NCBI GenBank assembly: GCA_040400005.1
Contig: JBBARC010000020.1
Span: 1 to 47,860, forward strand
Origin: JBBARC01 sp040400005
GTDB taxonomy: Bacteria; Pseudomonadota; Alphaproteobacteria; Acetobacterales; Acetobacteraceae
Direction of reading: 5' to 3'
Length of the DNA: 47,860 nt
A model generated the notes under the pieces. That model saw only the letters and a program-made list of their open reading frames with translations, ran no database searches and was not told where the DNA came from. Below are positions 17,230 through 25,807 of the stretch, in pieces. Within the stretch, counting starts at the first letter, position 1, and each line of letters begins with the position of its first letter. The position numbers were made by a program, and so were the translations under genes.

Positions 17230-17589
17230 TTAACCACGCCCCGCATCACAATCCGCATCAATGGCGGCATCAATGGCGGCTTCATTGGCGGCTTGCTGCT
17301 CGCGCGCTTCATCGGCCGCAGCCTCGGTCAACTCCTGCTCCGTGGTGTAGCTGACCACCGGGAAACGCGGCTCCCCCCTTGCGGTCAACGCGTGCTGCAG
17401 ATCAACCAAAACGGCAATCAATTCCCGCCCCGTAAGGGCTGTGCCTTCGGTCAGCACAATGGTCACCGCCAAGGTATCCTCGCCATCCGAGCCTATTGCT
17501 GGGGCGAGGGCAACCCGCACAAACCGCGCCCCCAGGCGCCCCTGGCAGACATCGCGGCACAGATCCTCAATTTCATGCAAGATCACCAT
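17230..17589 (-). CDS. Small acidic protein preceding the HEPN gene
   Basis: About 119 aa from the ATG at 17589. The core FVRVALAPAIGSDGEDTLAV, then TIVLTEGTAL and ARGEPRFPVVSY, predicts an alternating strand-helix fold. The C-terminus is an Ala/Asp/Glu helix with the short repeat AAIDAAIDAD. I have the impression that similar small proteins precede HEPN genes elsewhere, but I cannot verify this here. The tight 5-nt spacing suggests a two-gene unit, possibly toxin and neutraliser. It has no GSx10DxD nucleotidyltransferase motif. Upstream in-frame codons to 17733 look like non-coding sequence. Confidence 0.55.
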   Translation of the reverse strand: MVILHEIEDLCRDVCQGRLGARFVRVALAPAIGSDGEDTLAVTIVLTEGTALTGRELIAVLVDLQHALTARGEPRFPVVSYTTEQELTEAAADEAREQQAANEAAIDAAIDADCDAGRG

Positions 17590-17662
17590 ATCCGGTTTAT
17601 ACCTTGATCCCGTGGCGCGGGGAAGAGTTTGCCAAACCGCCTGGGGTTCAGCCCGCCAAGCA

Positions 17663-17697
17663 GGTGGTCGTTTGGGCGGTTGATCGCCCTGACCACC
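17663..17697. promoter_or_regulatory. Compound stem-loop between the HEPN unit and maeB
   Basis: GGTGGTC (17663-17669) pairs with GACCACC (17691-17697), and inside it GGGCG (17674-17678) pairs with CGCCC (17685-17689) around a 6-nt loop. It sits between two divergent genes, in the leader of either. It is not followed by a T-run on the plus strand, so it is not a standard terminator. Role unknown. Confidence 0.35.
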
Positions 17698-17795
17698 CAA
17701 AAACCCGCGACGTGCCCCCCAAGGGCTTGCCATACCCGGCCGCTATCGGGTTTCTGCAGCCCCAACGCCCCCAAAACCACCAGGATCCCCCACCC

Positions 17796-20069
17796 ATGGC
17801 CGACGCCGCCGACACTGCTTCCGCACGCATCACCGCCGAGGAAGCCCTGGCGCTGCATTCTTCCGGCCGCCCCGGCAAGCTGGAAACCCGCATCACCAAG
17901 CCGCTGACCACGGCGCGCGACCTCAGCCTGGCCTATTCCCCTGGCGTTGCCGAACCCTGCCTGCGCATCGCTGCCAACCCCGATTTGGCGTATGATTACA
18001 CCACCAAAGGCAACATGGTGGCGGTGATTTCCAACGGCACCGCGGTGCTGGGTTTGGGTAATTTGGGGGCGCTGGCCAGCAAGCCAGTGATGGAGGGCAA
18101 AGTTGCGCTGTTCAAGCGCTTTGCCGATGTTGATGGTATTGATCTGGAAATAGATACCGAAAATGTCGATGAATTTGTTAATGCAGTGCGCTATCTGGGG
18201 CCTTCGTTTGGCGGCATTAATTTGGAAGATATTCGCGCCCCAGAATGTTTCATTATCGAACAGCGCCTGCGCGAGCTGATGGATATTCCGGTATTTCATG
18301 ACGATCAGCACGGCACCGCGATTGTCGCCGCCGCCGGCTTTATCAATGCCTGCCACTTGACCGGGCGCGACGTATCGCAGGCAAAATTGGTGGTGAATGG
18401 CGCGGGCGCTGCCGCCATTGCTTGCGTGGACCTGTTAAAAGCCATGGGTGTGGGCGGGCAAAATGTGATTTTGTGCGACACCAAAGGCGTGGTGCATCGC
18501 GACCGCACCGATTTAAACCAGTGGAAATCAGCCCACGCGGTGGTGACATCGCGCCGCACCCTGGCAGAAGCCATGGAAGGTGCCGATGCGGTGTTTGGCC
18601 TATCGGTAAAAGGGGCGGTTACCGGTGCCATGGTGCGCCAGATGGCTGGCAAGCCGTTGATTTTTGCCATGGCCAACCCCGATCCCGAAATTACCCCGGA
18701 AGAGGCCCGCGCCGCCTGCGCCGATGCGATTATTGCCACCGGCCGCAGCGATTACCCCAACCAGGTGAATAACGTGCTTGGTTTTCCCTATATCTTTCGT
18801 GGCGCACTGGATGTGCGGGCGAGCACCATTAATGAAGCAATGAAAATTGCCGCCGCCGAGGCGTTGGCCGAGCTGGCGCGCGAAGATGTGCCCGATGAAG
18901 TGCATGCGGCATCGGCCCGGCGGTTACATTTTGGCGCTGATTACATTATTCCCAATGCGTTTGATCCGCGCCTGATCAGCCGTATTCCACAAGCGGTTGC
19001 CCGGGCCGCGATGGATAGCGGGGTTGCCCGCCGGCCGATTGCTGATTTGCGGCGCTATGGGCGCGAACTTTCGGGCAGGCTAGATCGCACCGCCAATGCG
19101 CTGGAAGGCATTATGGAAAGCGTGCGCGCCAACCCAAAACGCGTGGTGTTTGCCGAGGGTGAAGAAGAGAAAATTATTCGTGCCGCCCTTTCGTTTTTTA
19201 ATGAAGGCTACGGCACGCCGATTTTGCTGGGGCGTGAAGATCGCATTCACGCGACACTGGCAAACTTGGGCCTTGCCCTGCCGCGTGGCATTACCATTAC
19301 CAATTCGCGGCTTTCCACCCGCAACCCCGATTACGCGGCGTTTTTATATGAACGCGTGCAGCGCCAAGGGTATTTGCTGCGCGATGCCCAGCGCATGGTG
19401 AACCAGGATCGCAATATTTTTGCAGCCGTCATGGTGGCGCAAGGTGACGCCGATGCCATGGTGACTGGGCTTACCCGCGCACGATCGGTGTGTTTGGATG
19501 CGGTGGAGCTGGTGATCGATCCCCTGCCCGGCAAAACGGCGTTTGGATTGACCATGCTGCTGGGCCGTGGCGAGACCATTTTTATCGCTGATACACTGAT
19601 CCACGAACGGCCATCGCCGGCACTTCTTGCTGAAATCGCCAAGGGGGCGGCTGCCCACGCGCGCCGCTTGGGCCATGTGCCGCGGGTGGCTTTGTTATCT
19701 CACTCAACTTTTGGCCAGCCCATGCACGCAACCGTGCAAGGCATACGCGAGGCTGTAGCGATACTGGACGATGCAAAACTCGATTTTGAATATGATGGCG
19801 ATATGTCGCCGGAAGTGGCGTTGGAACCATCTATTCGTGCGCTGTATCCGTTTTGCCGGCTGACCGAAAATGCCAATGTGCTGGTGATGCCGGGGCTGCA
19901 TTCGGCGCACATAACATCGCATCTGGCACCGCGCTTAGGTGGCGGCACGGCGATTGGGCCGTTGCTGCTGGGCATGTCGCATGCGGTGCAGTTGATATCG
20001 ATGGATGCGTCGGTCAGCACGATTGTGGATATGGCGGCGCTGGCGGCACACCAGGCGGCGGAGGGGTAA
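17796..20069 (+). CDS. maeB: NADP-dependent malic enzyme with phosphotransacetylase-like domain
   Basis: A 757-aa MaeB-type enzyme converting malate to pyruvate and CO2 with NADPH formation. Residues 1-420 are the malic enzyme part: TTARDLSLAYSPGVAEPCL, GGINLEDIRAPECF, PVFHDDQHGTAIVAAAGF, and VVNGAGAAAIACVDLL for NADP binding. Residues about 430-757 are the phosphotransacetylase-like domain common to this class (VVFAEGEEEKIIRAA, then DADAMVTGLTR and VLVMPGLHSAHI). That domain is usually regulatory rather than catalytic. The ATG at 17796 gives the standard length; upstream codons look spurious. It is divergent from the HEPN unit. Confidence 0.92.
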   Translation: MADAADTASARITAEEALALHSSGRPGKLETRITKPLTTARDLSLAYSPGVAEPCLRIAANPDLAYDYTTKGNMVAVISNGTAVLGLGNLGALASKPVMEGKVALFKRFADVDGIDLEIDTENVDEFVNAVRYLGPSFGGINLEDIRAPECFIIEQRLRELMDIPVFHDDQHGTAIVAAAGFINACHLTGRDVSQAKLVVNGAGAAAIACVDLLKAMGVGGQNVILCDTKGVVHRDRTDLNQWKSAHAVVTSRRTLAEAMEGADAVFGLSVKGAVTGAMVRQMAGKPLIFAMANPDPEITPEEARAACADAIIATGRSDYPNQVNNVLGFPYIFRGALDVRASTINEAMKIAAAEALAELAREDVPDEVHAASARRLHFGADYIIPNAFDPRLISRIPQAVARAAMDSGVARRPIADLRRYGRELSGRLDRTANALEGIMESVRANPKRVVFAEGEEEKIIRAALSFFNEGYGTPILLGREDRIHATLANLGLALPRGITITNSRLSTRNPDYAAFLYERVQRQGYLLRDAQRMVNQDRNIFAAVMVAQGDADAMVTGLTRARSVCLDAVELVIDPLPGKTAFGLTMLLGRGETIFIADTLIHERPSPALLAEIAKGAAAHARRLGHVPRVALLSHSTFGQPMHATVQGIREAVAILDDAKLDFEYDGDMSPEVALEPSIRALYPFCRLTENANVLVMPGLHSAHITSHLAPRLGGGTAIGPLLLGMSHAVQLISMDASVSTIVDMAALAAHQAAEG

Positions 20070-20095
20070 GGGCGCGCGATGACCTGATACCCGTA

Positions 20096-20404
20096 TCAGA
20101 GGTTACCCAAAATATCCGGCAAATCGCGCGCACCATGCAGAATGCGCAATATCATCGGTGGGTGCTGCGCATCCGTGTACACAATAACGTAGGGAAATCC
20201 GGTCAACGGTAACATTCGAAACACCTTACCCAACACAAGGTCATTCCGCAAAGCTCCCAATTGCGGATGATCCCCCAAATGCACTGCCGCTCTTAACACA
20301 GTGTCCTGCAAGGCGCGGGCAGCACTTGGATTATCCTTGGCAATCCACACCACAACCGCGACAAGATCGCGCCGTGCCGCAGGAGCAAACCGGGCGCTGG
20401 TCAA
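20096..20404 (-). CDS. parE: RelE/ParE-family toxin
   Basis: A 102-aa toxin of the ParE/RelE fold: FAPAARRDLVAVVVWIA, then FRMLPLTGFPYVIVYT and ILRILHGARDLPDIL. ParE toxins act on DNA gyrase, while RelE toxins cut mRNA; the sequence looks more ParE-like, but this is not proven. The likely start is a TTG at 20404 that overlaps the antitoxin stop (TTGA, 4 nt), the usual antitoxin-first order. Such pairs stabilise genomic regions or act in stress. Confidence 0.8.
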   Translation of the reverse strand: MTSARFAPAARRDLVAVVVWIAKDNPSAARALQDTVLRAAVHLGDHPQLGALRNDLVLGKVFRMLPLTGFPYVIVYTDAQHPPMILRILHGARDLPDILGNL

Positions 20405-20652
20405 TGCGAGTGGGCGACAATCAGGGCGTCGGTTTCGGCGCGCATGTCCTCGACACTAAACGAACCATCGCGATCGCATTCAGCCTCAGCCGCCAGCAAC
20501 ATGCGGCCGAACTGTTCGCGGCGCAGCCGCTGTTCCTGCAGTAGGCGCAGGGCTGCTCGCACAACCTCACTCACATTATTGTATGTGCCGGTTTCAACGC
20601 AATCGCGTGCAAACCGTTCCAACTCGGACGAAAGATGAACATTGGTTGCCAT
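20401..20652 (-). CDS. parD: ParD-family ribbon-helix-helix antitoxin
   Basis: An 83-aa antitoxin. The N-terminus MATNVHLSSELERFARDCV, then YNNVSEVVRAALRLLQEQ, is a ribbon-helix-helix DNA-binding domain. The acidic C-terminus would wrap the toxin. The ATG at 20652 has AGGTGG 6 nt upstream and is preferred to a GTG at 20661. The short inverted repeat CCTAT...ATAGG just upstream could be the autoregulatory operator. It is the first gene of the parDE unit. Confidence 0.82.
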   Translation of the reverse strand: MATNVHLSSELERFARDCVETGTYNNVSEVVRAALRLLQEQRLRREQFGRMLLAAEAECDRDGSFSVEDMRAETDALIVAHSH

Positions 20653-20728
20653 CGTTACCACCTATGTCAAGGATTGATATAGGCGTAGCAGTGCAAAATT
20701 TTCTAAGCAAGCGGGCAAAGCGGGTTGC

Positions 20729-21730
20729 TTAAACCCCCAGCAACCCAACCGCCCCTGCCTCGGTGCCAAACGCCAGCGTCCGCGCATCCCCGCTCCACGC
20801 CAGCGCAGACACCGGGCTTGCATTAGGTTTAATCAGCTCCAACTCACGCTCGCCATTAATATCCAGCAAGCGCACCGCCCCATCAGCATACCCGGCCGCC
20901 ACCACATCGCGCGATGGGTGACAGGCAACTTGGGTCACCAGCACATTTTCCACCACACCCATTTCGCGCGGTGCCTTGCCCATCGGGCCGCCGCCGAAAA
21001 ATGGCCACAGCACCACGGCATCGGCGCCGGAACTGGCCAGCCACTTGCCGTTATGCGAAAAACTCAAACTCGCGGTTTTGGCCGGGTAGCCGGTCATGCG
21101 CATGTGCTGGCCATCGGATAAGCGCCAGCCATGCAAAGCGTTTTCCTGCATGGCGGTAACCACCGCTTCGGCGGCTGGGTGAATGATCACGCCCAAATGG
21201 CTGCCTTTCCAGTCCAGCAAGCGCGGGCTCGGCGTGCTGGATTGGGTGAACCACAGCGATGCGCCATTATAATGGCTTGCCGCCAAACGCTTGCCTTTGG
21301 CATCGAACGCGATACCGCTAACGGTAGACGGATGGGCAAATTCGCGGCGCTTAATGCCATCGGCGCCATAAAGATGCACATCGCGGCCAACGCTTGCCGC
21401 AATCAAGCCCGATTTTCCATCGCCCCAGGCGGCAACATGTTCCACCCATTTGCGCGGCATGCGAAAAATCTCGGCCGGCGGCGCACCGGGCGCTGTCAGC
21501 ATCAGGCGGCCATCATCGCCACCAGTGACAAAACCGCCAGCCGAGGATGCCAAACACATGGCGGCCCCTTCATGCACCTGGTGCTCTGCCCAAACATCGC
21601 CAGCCGCGCGTAAAACCATCACCAGCCGGCCATCGCCGAAGGCAAAGCCTGCGGTGCCGGCGCTATCAAATGCCACTCCCACCACAAAAGCTGCAAAATT
21701 TTTCACCATTGCCGGCAGCGTATCGCTCAT
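20729..21730 (-). CDS. WD40 repeat protein next to cobW
   Basis: A 333-aa beta-propeller protein. WD40-like blades recur through the whole length, for example FVTGGDDGRLMLTA, SFSHNGKWLASSGADAVVLW and VVAAGYADGAVRLLDI. There is no signal peptide, so it is cytosolic. It begins 24 nt after the stop of the COG0523 GTPase, so the two are probably cotranscribed. WD40/COG0523 pairs suggest a scaffold for metal delivery, but this is inference. Confidence 0.8.
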   Translation of the reverse strand: MSDTLPAMVKNFAAFVVGVAFDSAGTAGFAFGDGRLVMVLRAAGDVWAEHQVHEGAAMCLASSAGGFVTGGDDGRLMLTAPGAPPAEIFRMPRKWVEHVAAWGDGKSGLIAASVGRDVHLYGADGIKRREFAHPSTVSGIAFDAKGKRLAASHYNGASLWFTQSSTPSPRLLDWKGSHLGVIIHPAAEAVVTAMQENALHGWRLSDGQHMRMTGYPAKTASLSFSHNGKWLASSGADAVVLWPFFGGGPMGKAPREMGVVENVLVTQVACHPSRDVVAAGYADGAVRLLDINGERELELIKPNASPVSALAWSGDARTLAFGTEAGAVGLLGV

Positions 21731-21754
21731 GCCCAAACTCTCACGGAAAATCTT

Positions 21755-22732
21755 TCAAGCAGGCACCTGGCAAGCTTCAAACCCGCGGCGCAGTTGCGGG
21801 CGGTTAAGATTGCGGCCAATGAACACCAGGCGCGATTTCCGCGCGCCCTCAGCTGGCCAGGGGCCGAGAAAATCCCCGTCGGCGATCATGTGCACCGCCT
21901 GAAAAGCAAAGCGCCGAGTATCCCCGGCGATTGCCAAAATGCCTTTGGTTCGCAGCAAATCGCCACCTTTTTCGGCCAGTAGTGCGCCGATCCATTCCTG
22001 AAATTTTTGCTGCACAATCGGGCGCGATACTTCAAAACTGACACTGGCAATATCTTCGGTATGGCCATGACTATCTTCTGTAAGAAAATCAGGATCGACT
22101 GCCAAAATGCGCGACAATTCAAACGCGCCCAGCCCGACCACCGCATCAAGCGCCAGTTCGCTGCGCGTGGTGCGATGAATGCGCGCCAGGCGGTTGATGC
22201 TGCGGATACGTGCTTCAACCGCGTCCAATTCCTCGGCCGTGACCAAATCCAGCTTGTTCAGCACAATCACATCGGCAAAGGCAATCTGCGCTTCGGCTTC
22301 TTTGCTATCAGCAAGCCGTGCCAACAGATTTTTGGCATCTACCACAGTCACGATCGCATCTAGCCGGGCTTTGGCACGCACATCTTCATCAACAAAAAAT
22401 GTTTGTGCCACCGGGGCCGGATTAGCAAGCCCGGTGGTTTCCACAATAATACCATCAAGCTTGCCAGGCCGCTTCATCAACCCGCCAATAATGCGAATAA
22501 GATCGCCACGCACAGTGCAGCAAATGCAGCCGTTGTTCATCTCGAACACTTCTTCGTCGGCATCCACCACCAGATCGTTATCCACGCCCAGCTCGCCAAA
22601 TTCGTTGATCACCACGGCATAGCGGCGGCCATGGTTTTCGGTCAGGATGCGATTGAGCAAGGTGGTCTTGCCGGCGCCGAGAAAACCGGTGAGCACAGTC
22701 ACCGGCACCAGGTCAGCAGTTTTATCGGCCAT
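21755..22732 (-). CDS. COG0523/CobW-type G3E GTPase (metallochaperone)
   Basis: A 325-aa GTPase. Walker A is LTGFLGAGKTTLLNR (residues 14-28), followed by NEFGELGVDNDLV, the metal-binding CxCC in NNGCICCTVRGDL (Cys69, Cys71, Cys72), ETTGLANP, and the guanine motif VLNKLDLV. The C-terminal CobW domain ends at residue 325. There is no long His-rich loop, only a short DSHGHTED. COG0523 proteins insert or allocate zinc, cobalt or other metals; no cobalamin gene is nearby, so zinc-type traffic is more likely than CobW function. It starts 4 nt after the upstream oxidoreductase gene. Confidence 0.85.
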   Translation of the reverse strand: MADKTADLVPVTVLTGFLGAGKTTLLNRILTENHGRRYAVVINEFGELGVDNDLVVDADEEVFEMNNGCICCTVRGDLIRIIGGLMKRPGKLDGIIVETTGLANPAPVAQTFFVDEDVRAKARLDAIVTVVDAKNLLARLADSKEAEAQIAFADVIVLNKLDLVTAEELDAVEARIRSINRLARIHRTTRSELALDAVVGLGAFELSRILAVDPDFLTEDSHGHTEDIASVSFEVSRPIVQQKFQEWIGALLAEKGGDLLRTKGILAIAGDTRRFAFQAVHMIADGDFLGPWPAEGARKSRLVFIGRNLNRPQLRRGFEACQVPA

Positions 22733-22736
22733 GATC

Positions 22737-23738
22737 TTACGACACTTTCAACATCAGCTTGCCCAACTTATCGCCGTCAAACAAACGGTTCAGCGCGGCC
22801 GGCACGTTTTCCAAACCTTCTGCAATGGTCTCGTTGCTTTTAATTTTGCCTGCCAGCAACATGCCGGCCAGCGCGCCAATACCTTCCATAAACCGATCGG
22901 CGAAATCGGTGATAATAAACCCGCGCACGGTGAGCCGGCGCATCAACATAGGCGAATAATCAAACGCCATTTTCTCGCCGGTGTTATAGCCCGAAATCAT
23001 CCCGCACAGCGACATGCGGCCAAAAAGATTCATCCGCCCCATCACCGCTTCCATGATCTCGCCGCCGGCATTTTCAAAGTTAATGTCAATGCCATCCGGC
23101 GTTGCTGCCACCAACTGCGCCTGCCAATCAGCCGCGCGATAATCCACCGCGGCATCAAACCCCAAATCCTGCACAATGTGGCGGCATTTTTCCGGCCCAC
23201 CGGTAATGCCAATCACCCGCAACCCTAACGATTTGCCGATTTGGCCCACAACCGATCCCACAGCACCGCTCGCCGCCGACACAATCAGCGTCTCGCCCGC
23301 TTTCGGTTTGGCCAGATCAATCAAGCCAAAATACGCGGTCAACCCCGTGCCACCCAGCACATTCAGCATCACCGGCAAACTGATCGGTAAACCTTTGGGC
23401 AGCACCGAAACTCCACCTGTTTCACTCACCAAACAATAATCCTGCCAGCCCAGCAGGCCGGTCACGATATCGCCCACCGCATATTTATCAGTGTTGGATG
23501 CAACAATTTCGCCAATCCCGACGCCGCGCATCACCGCACCAAGTTCAACCGGCGGCATGTACTGATCCATGTCGCTCATCCAAATGCGGTTGGTGGGATC
23601 AAGCGATAAATACCGCACCCGCACCAGCGCATCCCCCGCGCTAGGCGCCGGCACCGGGCTTTCGGCAAAACTGAAATTCGCCGCACTAGCGCGCTGGGTA
23701 GGCCGGGCAATCAAGCGAAACTGGCGGTTGGCGGTCAT
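22737..23738 (-). CDS. NADP-dependent oxidoreductase (MDR family, CurA/leukotriene B4 dehydrogenase-like)
   Basis: A 333-aa zinc-independent medium-chain reductase. The cofactor motif is AASGAVGSVVGQIGKSLG, preceded by GGTGLTAYFGLIDLAKPKAG in the family order. MSLCGMISGYNTGE and PMLMRRLTVRGFI are typical of the curcumin/alkenal reductase group, which reduces alpha,beta-unsaturated carbonyls with NADPH. The ATG at 23738 (MTANRQFRLI) is the start; upstream open codons translate repeat family B. The stop lies 4 nt before the GTPase gene, so it leads a three-gene unit. Confidence 0.87.
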   Translation of the reverse strand: MTANRQFRLIARPTQRASAANFSFAESPVPAPSAGDALVRVRYLSLDPTNRIWMSDMDQYMPPVELGAVMRGVGIGEIVASNTDKYAVGDIVTGLLGWQDYCLVSETGGVSVLPKGLPISLPVMLNVLGGTGLTAYFGLIDLAKPKAGETLIVSAASGAVGSVVGQIGKSLGLRVIGITGGPEKCRHIVQDLGFDAAVDYRAADWQAQLVAATPDGIDINFENAGGEIMEAVMGRMNLFGRMSLCGMISGYNTGEKMAFDYSPMLMRRLTVRGFIITDFADRFMEGIGALAGMLLAGKIKSNETIAEGLENVPAALNRLFDGDKLGKLMLKVS

Positions 23739-23771
23739 CGAACGACGTCCTTGAATGAGAAAAAGAGAAGT

Positions 23772-23905
23772 AAGGTCTTCTTTTCTGAAGAAAAGAAGCA
23801 AAAGACTTTTTATACGTGGGGCCAGGGGCTGCCATGCCACCGCGTTCTCCGACCCAGCGTCATAAAAGTCTTTTTGCTTCTTTTTCTACAGAAAAAGAAG
23901 ACCTT
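23772..23905. repeat. Palindromic repeat family B, copy 1 (paired arms)
   Basis: The left arm (23772-23810) contains the hairpin CTTCTTTTCTGAAGAAAAG and ends CAAAAGACTTTT. The right arm (23864-23905) is its near-perfect complement, beginning AAAAGTCTTTTTGCTTC. Between them lies a GC-rich segment holding ggggctgccatgccaccgcg (23825-23844). The same 20-mer appears inverted at 36014-36033. It may act as a bidirectional terminator between the glycosyltransferase and the oxidoreductase; the glycosyltransferase frame actually ends inside the element. Confidence 0.88.
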
Positions 23906-24909
23906 ACCTTTTCCGCCCGCCAAGCCCCCAACGCCGCCCGCGCCTGGGTCGCATCAAAATCCCGTGCCCGCACCATGCCGGCGGCCGCAAGGCTTGCCCG
24001 GCGGGCGTGGTCGCGGGCCAGGGCCAGCATGGCGTTGGCAAGCGCCCCGGGTTCGTCGGGATCGACATACACGGCCGCGTCCCCAGCAACCTCGGGCAGC
24101 CCGCCTTTGCTGCCGGCGATTAAGGCCGCCCCACTGGCCATGGCTTCCAGGGCGGTGAGGCCAAAAGGTTCGGGCCAGCGGCTGGGCACGGTAACGATGG
24201 CGGCGCGCGCCATGGCGGCCAGCACATCTGTGTGCGGGCGGTAGCCCAGCAGGGATACCCCGGCGGCCAGCGCGCGCGGGCGGAGTGCTGCCAAAAACGG
24301 CGTATCGGGGGCGCCTGGGTTGGCCCGCGGCGCACCGATAATCTCGGCACGCCAACCTGGCAGCTGGGGCAGCACAATCGCGGCCGCCGCCACAAACGCA
24401 TCGGCGCCTTTATCGTGCACGGGCCGGCCGGCGAATAAAAACAGGTTTTCGCGGCAATCCGGCGCCAGGGGGGGCGGCAATTCGGCAAAATCTATGGTGT
24501 TGGGCAACACTAGGGGGGCCGGCAGGCCGGGGGGCACACCTTCGGTAAAGCGGGCGGCCAGCCAGTGGGATACACACACAACGGTTGCACGGCGCAAAAT
24601 AGCGGCGCGATCGGCGGGGGTGGTGGCGCCGCGCAGTTTTTGCGGGTCGTTATGCACAAAAAGCAGCATCGGCGTTTGCGGAAACGCCGCCGCCAGCCCC
24701 ATGCACACGCGGGCGCGGTTATGCACTTCAATCAGCGCCGGGTGCAGTGGTGTCAGGGCTGCCACCAAGCCCGCCGTGTAGCGGCTATCGGCACGCCAGG
24801 GCGGCCAAACCCCGGGGGTTACCGGCACAAAACGCGGGGTTGCGAACGGCACGCCGCTGCCCGCCATGCCCAGCACCACATCGGTTGCATGGGCAAGCCG
24901 ATGCACCAT
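23860..24909 (-). CDS. Glycosyltransferase family 4 (GT-B)
   Basis: A GT4-type enzyme of at least 349 aa. The N-terminal acceptor domain ends near residue 155, then FLFAGRPVHDKGADAFV begins the sugar-nucleotide domain, with SRWPEPFGLTALEAMASGAA as the E-x7-E donor motif. The true N-terminus seems to extend upstream: in frame from 24990 to 24909 one reads QPAVIATILPPREGFSP, the usual first beta strand of this class. No ATG, GTG or TTG exists there; a CTG at 24990 overlaps the GST stop. The last residues (SFSVEKEAKRLL) derive from repeat family B. Donor and acceptor unknown. Confidence 0.8.
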   Translation of the reverse strand: MVHRLAHATDVVLGMAGSGVPFATPRFVPVTPGVWPPWRADSRYTAGLVAALTPLHPALIEVHNRARVCMGLAAAFPQTPMLLFVHNDPQKLRGATTPADRAAILRRATVVCVSHWLAARFTEGVPPGLPAPLVLPNTIDFAELPPPLAPDCRENLFLFAGRPVHDKGADAFVAAAAIVLPQLPGWRAEIIGAPRANPGAPDTPFLAALRPRALAAGVSLLGYRPHTDVLAAMARAAIVTVPSRWPEPFGLTALEAMASGAALIAGSKGGLPEVAGDAAVYVDPDEPGALANAMLALARDHARRASLAAAGMVRARDFDATQARAALGAWRAEKVRSSFSVEKEAKRLL

Positions 24910-24986
24910 CAGGCCAACACCACCGATGGCGCTAGGCGAAAACCCTTCGCGTGGCGGCAGGATGGTGGCGATAACGGCGGGTTGGG

Positions 24987-25649
24987 TCAGGCTGGTAACT
25001 CGTATTTTGCCACCAGCCAGGCGGCCGGTTCGGCGGCGGCCAGGTCATACCAGTGGGCAACATCAGCCTGCGCACGCACGGCGTGGCAATAGGTTTGCGC
25101 AATAGGCGAAAGCGGCGGCGCGTAGGTTAAAAAACGCGCAACCACGGGGGCAAACATCGCATCGGCATTGCCAAACACCCGGCCGAACAAATACGGCCCA
25201 TCGGCGCCGTAGGCGGCCCGCAGTTCGCACCACAGCTGATCGATGCGCGCGATATCGGTAAGGGACTCGGGGTTTTGGCCGTGTCCGGCCAAATCGCTGC
25301 GGCCCAAATTCATCGGCATGGCCATACGCAATGCGCGAAAACCGGCGTGCATTTCGGCCGCCGCCGTGCGCGCCGCGGCGCGCGCCACCCGATCAGCCGG
25401 CCACAGGCCGATGCTATGCTCGGCGCAGTATTCGCAGATCGCCAGGCTTTCCCAAATGCGGGCGCCGTCATGTTCCAAATAGGGCACCATGCCCGCAGGG
25501 GTTGCAGCTTTTACGCCAGGCGTGGCGCCGCCCGCGAGTGGTATAACCACATCCAGCACGTCCAAGCCGGCCAGCCGCACGGCAAGCCAGCCGCGCAGGC
25601 TCCATGACGAATAGCGGCGATTGCCGATAAAAAGCCTGCCTTGTGCCAT
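24987..25649 (-). CDS. Glutathione S-transferase family protein
   Basis: A 220-aa GST. The thioredoxin-fold N-terminus has RRYSSWSLRGWLAVRLAG, with Ser14 or Ser15 as the probable catalytic residue. ATPAGMVPYLEHDGARIWESLAI, shown here in part as MVPYLEHDGARIWES, is the glutathione gamma-glutamyl binding segment. The C-terminal helical domain follows. It resembles zeta/maleylacetoacetate-isomerase-like bacterial GSTs, but the substrate cannot be fixed. Its stop overlaps the likely upstream extension of the glycosyltransferase gene. The stretch 25650-25807 before the divergent gene holds no gene I can support. Confidence 0.82.
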   Translation of the reverse strand: MAQGRLFIGNRRYSSWSLRGWLAVRLAGLDVLDVVIPLAGGATPGVKAATPAGMVPYLEHDGARIWESLAICEYCAEHSIGLWPADRVARAAARTAAAEMHAGFRALRMAMPMNLGRSDLAGHGQNPESLTDIARIDQLWCELRAAYGADGPYLFGRVFGNADAMFAPVVARFLTYAPPLSPIAQTYCHAVRAQADVAHWYDLAAAEPAAWLVAKYELPA

Positions 25650-25807
25650 GCCTCACCTGCCCTATTACCCTTGGGGTTATCTGATCGTGCGGCCGGGTTG
25701 TCGTGCTGGGCAGGCGTTGCGTCAAGCAGGTGGATCAACCCGCGGCTTAATCCCCTGGGCACACCACCCTTGCGCAAGGCCGCCCGGGTGCTGCAAACGC
25801 CTGGGGT

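Noticed and set aside
17583..18356. Minus-strand frame of 257 codons over the start of maeB
   Set aside because: Antisense to conserved malic enzyme sequence; shows no motif.
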